NCBI GenBank assembly: GCA_032718865.1
Contig: JALUTQ010000005.1
Location: forward strand, 496,001-560,000
DNA length: 64,000 bases
Direction: 5' to 3'
From: Tilletia caries
Lineage: Eukaryota > Basidiomycota > Exobasidiomycetes > Tilletiales > Tilletiaceae
Part shown: positions 19,686-30,700 of the stretch, in pieces
Numbering within the stretch: the stretch's first letter is position 1
Layout of the letters: each line of letters starts with the position of its first letter
Notes under the pieces: model-generated
What the model was told of the DNA's origin: nothing
What the model saw: the letters and a program-made list of their open reading frames with translations, nothing else
Database searches by the model: none
Position numbers and translations under genes: made by a program

Positions 19686-21980
19686 CAAGCCATGCTTGAG
19701 AGAACACCTCTGGAGGAAAGAGAGACATGGCTACGTGCCAGTAAAAGATGAAGCAGGGTGAAGGAAGCAGAGACTACAGGCTAATAGGAGATGGTGAAGT
19801 GAGTTCGTGAGCTGTAAGGTGAGGGCTGTGACAAGTGAGTATGAAAGGAACAGTGCTTTCAAGCGTCAGAATAAGAGTCAGAGCAGACAGAGCCGTGATC
19901 CATCAGGACTCTTCCTAACATCCTTGACTGTTCAGTGCTGATGACTTGTAGATGGTCAGTGGCCAATGCTGGACGCCGGACGGCTGCAGGGTGCTGACGG
20001 CCGGACGCACTGACATCTGGACTCTGGAGCCTGGACGGTCGCCAGAAGCATCACAGGGATGCGCGCCTTCCACATCACAAGCTGAGCAATCAGCAAACTG
20101 CTCAGTGCTCACCACTCACCGATCACCACTTGGAGAGAGATGTTGCTGAGGGTGCGGAGAATGGAGACTGGAGAGGGGATAGAAGATGGTGGTTCTGTCA
20201 AAGCTGAAACTTGCGACCGTTGAAGGTTCGACACATTCGGGGAGCTGGAACGATGATGGAACACATATGACGTATTCAGCACATGCAGCGCGTTGGGCAT
20301 CGAAGCTGCCTTTCCACTTCGCTTGGAGGCTCCCACAAGGCTGCGATTGGCATCCGTCGTCTCTCAAGTATCTGCGTCCATCCGCTACAGATTACAAGCA
20401 TCAAGCAGCAAGTGGCACTTCGTATTAATCCGGTAGCAGATTCCTCGCTCCGTCCTCAATCTCCTTCACGTTTGCTGCCCATCCATGCAGCATGCGGCTC
20501 TGACTACTCTCAGAGCCGTACACACGTACAGTTCCTGCATTTAAAACTGAACACAGGTCAGATTGCGGAGTGCCAAACTCTAATGATGCAGTGACGCACT
20601 AAGCTTTTGCTTGAAGTCTAGGTTTTGCTTCTCAGGCCTCAGGCCGTACATGACGATGCACTGGCACAAGACCAAGCGGACAAATAGACGACTCGCAACA
20701 AGTAACCGACCAGGCGTCATTATTGCCCACCGCCGCTCACCAGTCACCACGCACCGGATCGGATGTCATACTGAGTGCAGCATGACCATTCATCGCTACC
20801 GTCAGCACAGGTATGGTTTATGTGCTGGACTGCTGCTCGCACAGTCAGCACTCAGCAGTGCCAAATGCCAGGCAGCGTGTGTTTGCGAATTACGACCTTG
20901 CTCCTGCTGTCTCTCGAGCTCTCCTGACTCCTAGTCTCCTACTGTCAGCTTTCAATCTCCGTCGAGGAATGGCGGTACCTGCCAGAGTCTGGACGCTTGC
21001 TGCCCCTAACCCACTTCCGGCTGTTCCAGATTAAGGATTTCTGATCTTTCGTACCGGCCTTCTATCCTCAATCCTAATCGTCCAGCGCCTAGCGGAGGAC
21101 GGAACCTCTGATTCTTCAACGGTAATCTGAAACAGGGGTGTTTCCACATTATTCCTTCCGGAAGAGTGGTATACTGTGGTAACTGAGAACTGTGAGTAGT
21201 ATGTACGTGGTTGAAGGGCTGAACGTCGAACCTTCAAGATGATCTCTTGATATGTGAATGTGAAGACCATGCTGTGAACCGTGAGTCTGTGACCCTGATA
21301 GATTCCTCGTGCTCATAATATTATCCGGCGCTTGCTGCTTCTCTCAGTCTCTCAGGCCTCAGTTGACAGCTGCTGACTCTCATGAGAGCCCAAGTCCCAA
21401 CATCTCTCATCGCTGTCTACAGACGAAGACCTTCAGGCCCTCTTGGATAGCGGTCCCTGTTCCCAAGTCACAAATCACAATTTACAGCGTACAGAGAGCA
21501 TACACAAACATACTTTCTGCCCGCATGTATCTAAGCTGGCCTCAAATCTGGGTCTCCGATCAGGAATGGCCTCAGATCTGGTTCTCAGTCTCAGATCAGG
21601 CCTGGCGTGGACAAGTGCAAAGTTCATCTGTACAAGCATTCAGCATTCAGGTCGTTCCTGTTGAAAGGCAGGGTCTCATGGACGGGTCTTTCTCTCAGTG
21701 GTCTCAGGGTATCGAGCACCTTTTCTCTCTCTTCCCAAGCTCAGCTTCTTCCTGGTTACAACAAGCAATCCTGCCTGTACTTCAGCCCCTTCTGAGTACA
21801 ATCTACACTTCTTCTTTGGCGTTGGAACTTCCTCTTGTCTCTCTCAGTCTTCGAGGTTCGTCGTGAAGACTCTGCAAGACTTCTCTTCGGGCCTCGTGGC
21901 CCTCGGTTCACAACTGTTCCGGGATTGATGTCTAACGTGTCGATATGCGAGCCGTGAGATAAGATTACATAATCGAGACT
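19686..21980. other. MULE 5' interior, non-coding
   Basis: About 2.3 kb upstream of the peptidase gene with no long plausible frame. It contains scattered imperfect repeats: CTGGAC/CCGGACG motifs at about 19960-20050, TCACCACTCACCGATCACCAC near 20107, and ATCTGGGTCTCC/ATCTGGTTCTC units at about 21545-21600. The element's promoter probably lies here. Confidence 0.4.
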
Positions 21981-21989
21981 TACGTAATG

Positions 21990-22121
21990 ATCATTGGGGG
22001 GGGGCGGGAACCTGGGGCGCGTTGAAGGGTGGGGGGCGGGCTTAAGAACATTCTCCATACGTACCCGCCCCGGGGCGGCCAAAGGCTCCGAGCCGCCCCG
22101 GGGCGGCCATTAGAAAAGTCC
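21990..22121 (-). repeat. Right terminal inverted repeat of the MULE
   Basis: Read on the minus strand from 22121 it begins GGACTTTTCTAATGG and contains a GCCGCCCCGGGGCGGC palindrome twice (about 22092-22107 and 22064-22080), then C-rich blocks like those of the left TIR. The left TIR has the palindrome once, so this end carries a local duplication of about 30 bp. A run of nine or more G lies at about 21996-22005. Confidence 0.78.
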
Positions 22122-22130
22122 AATAAAGTA

Positions 22131-22770
22131 CAGTAAGTGAGAGGCTGGAAGCTGGCGGTCTGAACGCTGAACTGGTCCGCGAGTGAGAGAGAGAGGAGCC
22201 CCTGCGCGCTGCCCTCGGTCTTCCATCCCATCTCACTTCTCACTTCCCACTTCCCAGGCGCGGTCAGATGTCAGACAGCAGTCAGCACAGACCGCAGAGG
22301 GGTCAGAGGATGGCCTGGATGAAGCAGAAGGAGCTCCACCTGGCGGGTGATCTCTACATTAACTATATTCCGTCTGCAGCAAAGGACCGTGCCGTGCATG
22401 AGTAACAAAATCACCACAGCACTACAAACCAAAAGCGGACCGTGCGTGACCGGATGACCATGACCGTGACCGTGATTGTGACCGTCAACGAGACCCTTGC
22501 TGTGTATGTCGTCTGCGCCTGCTGTCAAAAGTGTCGTGAGCGCCCGCGTTCGACAACCGGCCATGAGCGGATCGAGGATGCAGGAGCATGAGGCGGACAG
22601 AAAGCAGCGGAGCAAGGGGCCAAGGGCCAAGGACATGATGGTGGTTAAGTTCTACGATTCTCTCTTCCCTTCATTCGTGTGTTGTCTCACGCTCATAGGG
22701 GTACCGAAGTCCAAGCGCAAGGACCGTGCTGACCACTGATTTCCCTGCTCACCAGCTCACTTTCTATACA
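22131..22770. other. Right flank of MULE; His-rich open frame of doubtful status
   Basis: A minus-strand frame at 22271-22636 codes GHNHGHGHGHPVTHGPL followed by a hydrophobic stretch. His-rich loops beside membrane helices occur in cation-diffusion-facilitator transporters, but no other motif of that family is visible. It may be a gene remnant or chance. No other feature seen. Confidence 0.3.
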
Positions 22771-22989
22771 CTCGCAACAATCGACGAGTACTGCTAATCC
22801 TTTCCTCCTTTGCACGTTGCACAAGCTTACAAATTGTCCACACTGATTCTTTCCTACTTTCCTTCTCCGTCCTCTGACCTCTCTTCAGTTTACATCCCTC
22901 TGGCCCTCAGCTCAGGTTCGGCAGCCCAGAGGCCAGAACGCCTCGGCCGCGCTCCATCTGCTCTCTGCCGCCGAAGGACTCCGCCGTTT

Positions 22990-23729
22990 TGAACACTCAA
23001 GAATGGCGAAGGCAAGCGCCACATACGACATACAGCCAGAAGATCTTCAACCCCTGACACCCACAGTCCGACAACGTCTATGACGACAGCCTCGACGGCG
23101 CAGAATAGGCTCGCGTTTCAGCAAACACTTCAGCATCAGCCTTCAAGGACCACTCTAAAGATGACGGCGACGGCGAATGACGAGACGCTTACGGGATCAA
23201 AGCCGTGCGCGATCACCACTGGCAAGGGACAGGTGAGTATACTTCATCCCCCCCTCCTCTTCTTTCTCCTCTCTTCGAGCTCACAGCGCTTGTGGGCAGC
23301 AGGAGACTCCGAGACGGCAGCTGGAACGGGATGTGTCTAGCCCGGGCGACAGCTACCGACCCTGTATTCCTCGCCAAGCTCGCCGAGGCCGATGCCGGTG
23401 AGTGATGACCGACTGGGCGCAGAGGCAGTAAAAGCCGCCGACCACTCCAAGTCACCCTCAACACCGTCTCATCAAGCAGGGGCGCGGGTGCGCCCGTGCC
23501 GAGAAGGTCGAGAACAGCGATCACGACCTCGAGCTCCTCGAGGCTCCCGAGTCCCGACACCAAGTCTTGTCCTCAGCTGCTACCACCGCCAATGTTACCA
23601 TCCGCACCACCTTTCCTCCCGCTAGCCGCTCCTCCCGTAGCGGAGCCTTCAATGTGACCACATCCGGTCTCCGGATGGGTCTTTCTTCAGATATCTGCTA
23701 TCCCCTTCATTGACACTCCTCAGCCTGTG
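22990..23729 (+). pseudogene. Unrecognised gene segment, tandem copy 1
   Basis: An open piece from ATG 23080 (TASTAQNRLAFQQTLQHQPS) reaches a donor GTGAGTATAC at about 23230. Further downstream the frame CARAEKVENSDHDLELLEAP followed by SRHQVLSSAATTANVTIRTT runs to TGA at 23719-23721. The AEK...LELLEA segment is related to two copies downstream (about 24225 and 25390). I cannot link the exons into a confident protein and do not recognise the family. Parts of the copies are frame-broken, so the cluster looks decayed. Confidence 0.4.
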
Positions 23730-23924
23730 ACCACTGCCGTTGATGCTTCACACTTTTGCAGCACAAATCCGAACCCGCAGGTTTTCACAAGCAACAAGCC
23801 CCGTATACAAAACGAAAATGCTGAACGGCTCACCCGCATATTGGCCACCGTTACAGCATCAATTGACCCCCTCCCTCTGACCAGCAACACCATCTGCAGC
23901 TCATGAAGCAAGCGACATCTAGCC

Positions 23925-24700
23925 CCCGCTGTCTGAGCTGCTATGTGTTGTCCTCATTTGACATTTTTGTTGCTTTTTCCCAGGCAGCAATCTTCAGCAC
24001 TGTCTTAGATCTTGAAGTCATCCGCTCCCTGCCCCTTTCCGTTAGCTGACATTTCTATGACTATCTTCCCTGCAGTATTCCATTGTATTTTCGTCAGCTT
24101 TCTTCTTTCTCTGCCCTCTAACAGGCAACAAAGGACGCTCGATACTCGACAGTCGACGACCACTGGAAACGATCTTCCGACGGGCATAAAGCGACCCACT
24201 GCGGATGCCCCCCTGGCCCTCCGCCATCAAGCAAGCGCGCCCGCGCCCAGAGGGATGGATGACGCATTGAGCTCTTCGAGGCTCCCGAAATCAAGTTCCA
24301 CCCCTCGATTGCTTCCTCCGCCGAGGATTCTACGTCTACCAGTACCACTTCCTCTTCCCGCTCCTTACATCTCTCATCCTTCTTTGTGAGTTATTCCAGA
24401 AGAAGCTGGGCTTCCATCGCCCCGAGCTCACCATTCTGGGCGATAGTGATGCCCTCCAGTCTCCAGCGCGTCAAATCACCGGGAAAAGACGCAGCGTCAC
24501 CGACAAGTCAAGTCCGGGATCGGCGGCTTCAGACAGCCCCTGCGTCTCCGACGTTGGCGACGAGTACGGGTACGAGTACGGGAACGAGTGTGCAGCTTGG
24601 TCGAGGAGCTAGAGAGGCTGCGGGGATTGTTGCGTCTGCTTTCCATGTGACAGCTGGGCCAATTGGGCAGGTGACCGAGTTGGAGGGGAGGAAGAAGTGA
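23925..24700 (+). pseudogene. Unrecognised gene segment, tandem copy 2
   Basis: Shares with copy 3 a leader-like block (CGCTGTCTGAGCTGCTATG here, CGCTGTCCGAGCTGTTCTT at about 25038) and, about 290 bp later, the CAAGCAAG...GCCCGCGCC...GAGCTC segment. The coding frame of copies 1 and 3 is interrupted here (ACGCATTGAGCTCTTC carries an in-frame stop). A later frame, about 24440-24698, codes a Ser/Thr-rich piece with a GTGAGT after it. Probably a decayed paralogue. Confidence 0.4.
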
Positions 24701-25037
24701 GTTTGAATCCCCCACTGCAATTCTGTCGTGATTGAGTGGTATGAATTGACTCTTCTTATCAGCTTAGGACTCCCGCACAGGAAGCCCTGATCGCCGTCCA
24801 AACAGGCAAACCGACGACCGGCGGCATCTCGAACAACCGGACTGAGACAACCATCGACCCAAGTGCGCAGAGAATGGGAGCTGACACGTACAGTCGTACA
24901 CAATTATCTGCCACGTTACTTACACAGCAGTCTGCAACAAACTGAAAGGCTGTCAACTCATCGTCCAGTGTCCACAACTCACGAAGGGCCAGCAGTCAGG
25001 ATATGAAAAAGGCGACATCCCTCACCGCGTCACCATC

Positions 25038-25565
25038 GCTGTCCGAGCTGTTCTTTGTTGCCCTCATCGCTTTCGTTGCCGTTTCTCAGGCATCACTGAT
25101 CGCTTATTTCTCAAACTCTTATGTCGTAATGCCATCCGATCCCTGCCACTCTCCATATGTAGCTCAGTAGCTGACGCTTCTTCCTTTCTTACAGCTGTTG
25201 ACTGCCTTCCCCTCTTTCTTCTTCTGACTCTATGTATATGCTTGCAGGTAGCCAATGCTTACTGCTGTCCAAACTCCGATAAGTGTCCATTTCCGGTGAG
25301 CATCCATTATTCTATTTCAATACGCGCCAAGAAGCGCAAGCGGTGCTGCGAACAACCCCAAGCCCCCGGACCTCTGTTTAAGCCGCCTTATGAAGCAAGA
25401 GTGCCCGCGCCGAGAAGGACAAGGACGATGATGATGCTATCGAGCTCCTAGAGGCTGCCGACACCAAGTCTTGCCCCTCGGCTGCTCGCACCGTCAAGGC
25501 TTCCATCAGCACCACCTCAACTTTCCGCTACTCTCAGAGCGTATCCATCGTTGTGAGTTGTGACC
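25038..25565 (+). pseudogene. Unrecognised gene segment, tandem copy 3
   Basis: The best-preserved frame of the family: SARAEKDKDDDDAIELLEAA followed by DTKSCPSAARTVKASISTTS, about 25395-25560, ending at a possible donor GTGAGT (25553). Upstream it keeps the same pyrimidine-rich and CAG-terminated blocks as copy 2. It resembles copy 1 in AEK-xxx-D-ELLEA. No family recognised. The 699-bp MITE inserted about 130 bp downstream. Confidence 0.4.
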
Positions 25566-25690
25566 GCATTTGGACGTCACTCCCTTTAGACCTCGGCCTG
25601 ATCCTCTGCCACCGCCTCCCATACCACTAACCTTTACCACCGATGCTTCCCAGTCCAACTCCCAAAGCAGCTGAGCTCGCATCCTACGAG

Positions 25691-26401
25691 TTCTGACTAA
25701 GGATCTTCCCGGAGTGGGCCCCGGAGTAGCATTCCCCGGAGCTCCGCGGACTCCGGGGCACACTCTGCACGGGTACGGAGCACGGAGCGAGATTTGAGCC
25801 TTTTTCACTAGCTTTAGATTTGCGGAGCTACTCCGCGAAGGTATGGCTGCAACTCCCCGGAGCACGGAGTGAGTTTGCTTGCATTGTCAAAAAAGCCCCG
25901 GAGTACGGAGCAGACCCCGGAGTCCGTCGGAGCTCCGGGGATGGCAAATTCGGTCACGTGATGGCCAAAACTGAGTCACGTGACCGGTTTATGAGGGATT
26001 TCTCGGCCGAATCAGGTCGAAATACTGTGTATTTCAGCTTTTTTGGGGCAGTAGACCCTTGGAAAGGAATGATATAGACTTCTAAAGCTGCGATTGAACT
26101 GTTTCGATGAGATTTGACCTTCTCCCGAGCCCATGTTGAACTCATTTCATGACACCCCGGAGTACCCCGGAGTCCGCGGAGCTATTTTGCGGAGCACGGA
26201 GTCCGCCTGTGAAAAATGTACGGAGCACGGAGTAGATTCTTGAGCGCAACCGCGACTTCGACGGAGCACGGAGTGCTCGCCAGCTGATCACCAGAAATTT
26301 TGCGGAGCGCGGAGCTGGCCAGAGCTCAGACGGAGCTGAGCGGAGCGTCGCCCCGGAGTCCGGGCTCCGGGGATCTACTCCGGGAAGATCCTTAGTTCTG
26401 A
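25691..26401. mobile_element. 699-bp MITE with 19-bp TIRs, 6-bp TSD and dense CGGAG repeats
   Basis: Element 25697-26395 begins CTAAGGATCTTCCCGGAGT and ends with its exact reverse complement (26377-26395). TTCTGA flanks both sides (25691-25696, 26396-26401). The interior is dominated by short repeats of the types CCCCGGAGT and GCGGAGCACGGAGT (more than a dozen, mostly in one orientation but also inverted near the left end), crowding both subterminal regions and leaving a repeat-poor centre at about 25990-26140. A central inverted pair, CGGTCACGTGA (25951-25961) and TCACGTGACCG (25975-25985), forms a stem with CACGTG cores. No coding capacity. Dense subterminal motifs usually bind a transposase; the 6-bp TSD does not fit hAT (8), Tc1 (2) or typical MULE (8-11), so the superfamily is open. 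Confidence 0.88.
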
Positions 26402-27763
26402 CGGCGCACTCAATGCCCACTCCAAATATTCATCTGAAGGTTTGCGTGCTGAGGAGTGAGACAGCGAGTACTCAGTAGACGTGCATCAGCTGGGTGGAAA
26501 GGAGGAGGAAGAAGATGCAGGAGGCGGAGAACACTACTCACTATTTCTTCTTGACCTCACAGCATTCGCCGCGGGCGGCACACCTCTACGGATCGTGATC
26601 CTGCCCATCCGCCTAAGCAAGTCCGTCTTCTCCACCCTCTTCTCCTCCAAGCGCCCAAATACCGACACACCACAGCCAGCGCCGCAGCCAGAGCCAGAAC
26701 AGCACACACACACCAATCACCATACACCGTAGGACCGATGTACAACCCGTCTCGCTCTCGGCCTACGTCCTCAGTGAGGACTCTTCTGCCGCCAAATATC
26801 AGCACGCCATCGCTCTCGCTCGCTGCGCACCTTCTGGGCCGCTCCACTCCCCGCGTCGGACACTGATCAGATCAGGGAACAGTTCGCAGGTGTGGCACAG
26901 GCGGCCCTCTCTGGTGCGACGAGCGAGGCTTCTGCTGCTTCTGCTGCCACCGCCGCTGCAACTCCCGCCGTGGCGCGTCTGGCGCCTCTAGGTACGCCTT
27001 AGCTCGACTACCATGGTCTCGCCCTCCTACGTCAAGCTGGCGAAGACGAAGGAGGCCCAAGTGAAGGACACCGACTGGACTGCGGGTCTCGATGCATTCT
27101 CCGGTCGTAGGAAACGATGTGAAGGTATGACTGTGTAAGGATGAGAATACATATAGAGTGGCGGAGAACATCGACCTGTCTTCCAGAGGGCATGCGACTG
27201 ACTCAAGAGACCGTGACTCTCATGACCGCATGACCGGCCTTGAGGGGTTCTCCCGTCTGAACATCTGAAGTTTGGACATACCAAATAGTGAAACGCTTTC
27301 TGGGATAATTGTATTCTTGCTGCTTGCAGCCCAACAAGTAACGACGCGAAGCGCTCATTCTACTAGTCGTATGTAATAATGAGGCGCAGTGAACTGTGAA
27401 ACACAACGATCGACATGTGATTACGAAATGATAACAGCCTGTTTGTAATGAGCAATTTGCGGGATGAGATGAAGGCAGGGAAGACGCTCACCGCTCACCT
27501 TCTGCCTCTCGCTGGGTGTTGTTGTCGAAGAAGAGACGCGCTCGCCGCTCGCTCCCGCTGCTCACCGCTCACCGCTCACCGCTCACTGCTGGCTGATTGT
27601 CGACGTCGTTCGTTCCTCTTGCGCTTCTGAACGCTGAACCGGCCAAGAAGAAGAACAAGTCATCAAAAGGGCAGGGACCCCTCCAAACATCTCGAACACC
27701 GAGCTCGGACATCATCTCATCTCATTTCCCCTCCTCGAGTCGAAAAAAAAACTGCCCCTCGCG
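26402..27763. other. Fragmentary region upstream of the WW-domain gene
   Basis: No complete gene seen. Pieces that look once-coding on the plus strand: 26481-26732 (83-codon frame ending NTDTPQPAPQPEPEQHTHTN), SAYVLSEDSSAAKYQHAIAL at about 26755-26815, and SYVKLAKTKEAQVKDTDWTA at about 27024-27090 in a frame from ATG 27012. At 27560-27590 there is a short CTCACCG microsatellite. The last about 100 bp form the 5' leader of the WW gene. Confidence 0.4.
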
Positions 27764-30700
27764 ATGAACAGCCGGGCCTCCAAGACCGACTCGCCCCCCA
27801 TCGTCTATATCAACCCACGCCCACCTGCAGTCATCCCGCCAGCCTCACCACCACCACCACCACCACCACACTCAGCATCATCCCATCAGCACCAGCACCA
27901 GCACCACCAAATGGCACCCTCGTACTCACGCTCCTCATCCTCTCTCGGACACAACCCGTCCTCGTCCACAAGCATCACAACACTCCTCGGCCTCCTCAAC
28001 CAGAACGGAAGGGAGTCTCCACCACCCGCCACGCCTCTCAGTCCACGGCCCTGTGTCAGTCGCAAGGCCTCCGCAGCTCGCATCCTCAACAGCCACTCCC
28101 ACTCCGATATCAACATCAGCAACAACACAGCACCTTCAGCTTCAGCTTCTGGCTCGGCGTCAGCATCAGCATCAGCCACTGGCCCAGGCCACAGGCGCAG
28201 TCTCAGCAGCGCAGTCAGCATGACCTCCTTCCCCGTCGTCAACGACACAGACGTCATGACCACCTTCGGAGCATCACACCCCTCAAACACTCAACGTCTT
28301 CCTCACAACAACAACGACAACAGCAACAGCTCGCACCGATCTCCGGCACTCACTCATAGTAGGGGGAACAGGACCCTGGACGATGCTTCGGCTGCCATGC
28401 TCACTGCCGCCTTCCAGACACAAGGCTTCCCCGTTCCTCGGACTGTCACTGCCACCACTACCCAGTCACCCGTCCCCGCACCTGTCCCTGCCCCACCCTC
28501 CACCCCTGCATCAACTTCACCCGCAAGAAAAGCACGTCGCGCTGCCACAATCGGCATCGCAAGCCCCGCTCCCTTCAACTCCCCTTCCTCAGCCAGGGCC
28601 GAAAGTGTCCATCAACACGTCATCAGTACCACCACCAGCCCTCAGTCGTACGCCTCGGCCATAATGGCATCGCCTACCAAGAAGGTCGTCACCATTGCCA
28701 ACCAGTATGCATCTACTCAGGAGCTCAAAGAGTGGGGGAGTAACTTCTGGGTGGTCATCACCGATCCCGGGGTGAGTTTTTTTTCTTCTTTCCTTACAGT
28801 TACGCGACTTCCTTTCTCAATGTGCACGTCAGCTCATTTCCACTTCTTCGTAGACCGGGGAAAACTTCTTCGCCAATCCTCATACGGGCGAGTGCAAGTG
28901 GGAGGTACCCCCAGGAACCTTTGTGTATGTCTCACCCACCAACCCACGCGTTCCTCTTTCACATTCTCTTCTGACACTCCCTCTCTCTTCAAACAGCCTG
29001 CCGCCGAACCCAGACGGCCAATGGGTAGAGTTCTTCGACGAGCAACACGACCTGCCCTACTTCTTCCACTCCGGTCGCAAAGCGTCTCAATGGGAACGTC
29101 CACCCGGGTTCGTCATCCCGCTGACTACCATCCAGGAAGTCAACATGGGACGACCGTTTGGCGCGCCTGCAGGTGCCAGGCGGACTCCGCGTGTCTCCAT
29201 CGGTTCGGATCCGGGTGGGGCGGCGCAGTCTGCGCTGCTGCTGGAGGATGTGGATCTCTCTGCTGCTACCGCTGCAGACACGTCCTCCAGCTCGAACTCG
29301 AACCCGAACGCGAATGGCAATGGCAATGGCAGCGCTCAGGGGTCCGCCCACGCACGGACCGCGATATCCCCTTCCTCCGTGGTGACCTTCGCCGACGAAC
29401 CGAGCAAGAAATCCGAACGGAGGAAGAGCATCCAGCCCCCGCCCCCCGCGCAGAGTCCGAGTATCGACCAGGTGCTCGCGTACAGGCGCTCGTTGAGCTT
29501 GGGCAAGAACGAGCTCTTGGCGAGGGCGCTGGCGAGTAATTTGATCGGGATGGGCGCGCCGTATGGGACTAGTGCTAATGCGGCTGGCGGCGAGGCTGTT
29601 ACTTCTATTTTGAACTTGGGGGAGGAGAGTGAGGTCTTGCGCGCGGGGGGTGGGGGTGGGGTTGGGAATGGGAGTGCGGGTGTGAGTAGGAGTAGGAATG
29701 GGAATGGGAATTGGAGTGGGCATCAGCGTCGACGGTCGGAGCCGATCGATAATCCTCCTGTACCTGGTACACCTACGTCTGTCATCGGCGACCTCGTGTC
29801 CTCCCCACAATCCTCCCCGCCCCGAGCAAGAGCATCGACCTCGACCGCACCTGCGACGCCAAACCACCCGACCCAGACTCCGTCGTCGTCGGCGATGGCG
29901 GGCGTGGTGCGCAGGCTCGTGTTAGGTCCTAAACTGCTCTCGGATGAGATGGAGCACATCAGGGATATCCCGACCCCGCTCTCCCAGATCAACGAGGACC
30001 ACAACAATAACCGTGGGCGGGGCGATCGGGATCGGGATCGCGATCGCGATTCGATGAACTCGTTTTTCAACCCGAGGTCGCATGTGCGGAACTCGCAGGC
30101 TTCTGGGACTAGTAGTACAGGTGGGGGAGCGGGTGGGGGGGGGTGGGGGGGATGATACGGCGAGTATCTCGAGTGCGGGGACGGATTTCATGATGAACCT
30201 TGCTTCGGGGAGGTTGTTTGGGTCGACGTCGAGCCACCAGCATCAGCATTCGAAGACGGGCTCGGGTTCGGGCGCGGGCGCGGGCGCGGGTGGGGCGTCG
30301 GGTTCGGGTTTCACTGTTTCTGGACCTGGTGGGGGCGCGAGTGGGAATGGGTACGGCCGCGGAGGGGGAGGAGGGGGAGGGGGGAACGGGGAATCAGGAA
30401 GTATCCGCGACTCCATCACCTCGCGTTCCTCGTCCGCCCTCGGCGGCGGCTTTGCGCCCATCGCGGAGGAGAACCACCACCAGCAGCAGCAGCAGCAGTA
30501 CCAGCAGACGTCCGGGATCACGGTGAAGGTTACCCGGCCTAGCACCAGTACGGACGGGGCTAGTTTGGCGAGTAAGAGTGGGCGGTGGACGCCTGAGTTT
30601 GGGGGGGCTGTTAGTTCGTGGAGGAGGGATGTTGGGTGGGGTGGGGAGTCGTCTTCGGCGTCGGTTTCGTCTGTGGGTGTGGGCGCGGGGGCGGGGATAC

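Larger units (their letters stand above)
11198..22130 (-). mobile_element. 10.9-kb Mutator-like DNA transposon (element 11207-22121 with 9-bp TSD)
   Basis: The element is bounded by inverted ends GGGCGTTTCTAATGGCCGCC (from 11207) and, on the other strand, GGACTTTTCTAATGGCCGCC (from 22121). The outer 30 positions differ only at positions 3 and 5, and looser GC-rich similarity continues inward for about 100 bp. The direct repeat AATAAAGTA lies at 11198-11206 and 22122-22130, a 9-bp target duplication as expected of MULEs. The interior holds a MULE transposase, a Ulp1-like peptidase and an unrecognised multi-exon gene, all on the minus strand, so the element's 5' end is at 22.1 kb. The size is large for the superfamily. 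The intact TSD and near-identical ends suggest a fairly recent insertion, although the transposase reading frame has breaks. Confidence 0.85.

Noticed and set aside
22271..22636. Cation-diffusion-facilitator transporter remnant (GHNHGHGHGH)
   Set aside because: A His-rich stretch beside one hydrophobic segment is not diagnostic; no conserved metal-site or helix motif was found.
24690..24712. tRNA-like T-loop (GTTTGAATCCC)
   Set aside because: No matching acceptor, D-arm or anticodon stem could be found around it. No tRNA was found anywhere in the window by eye.
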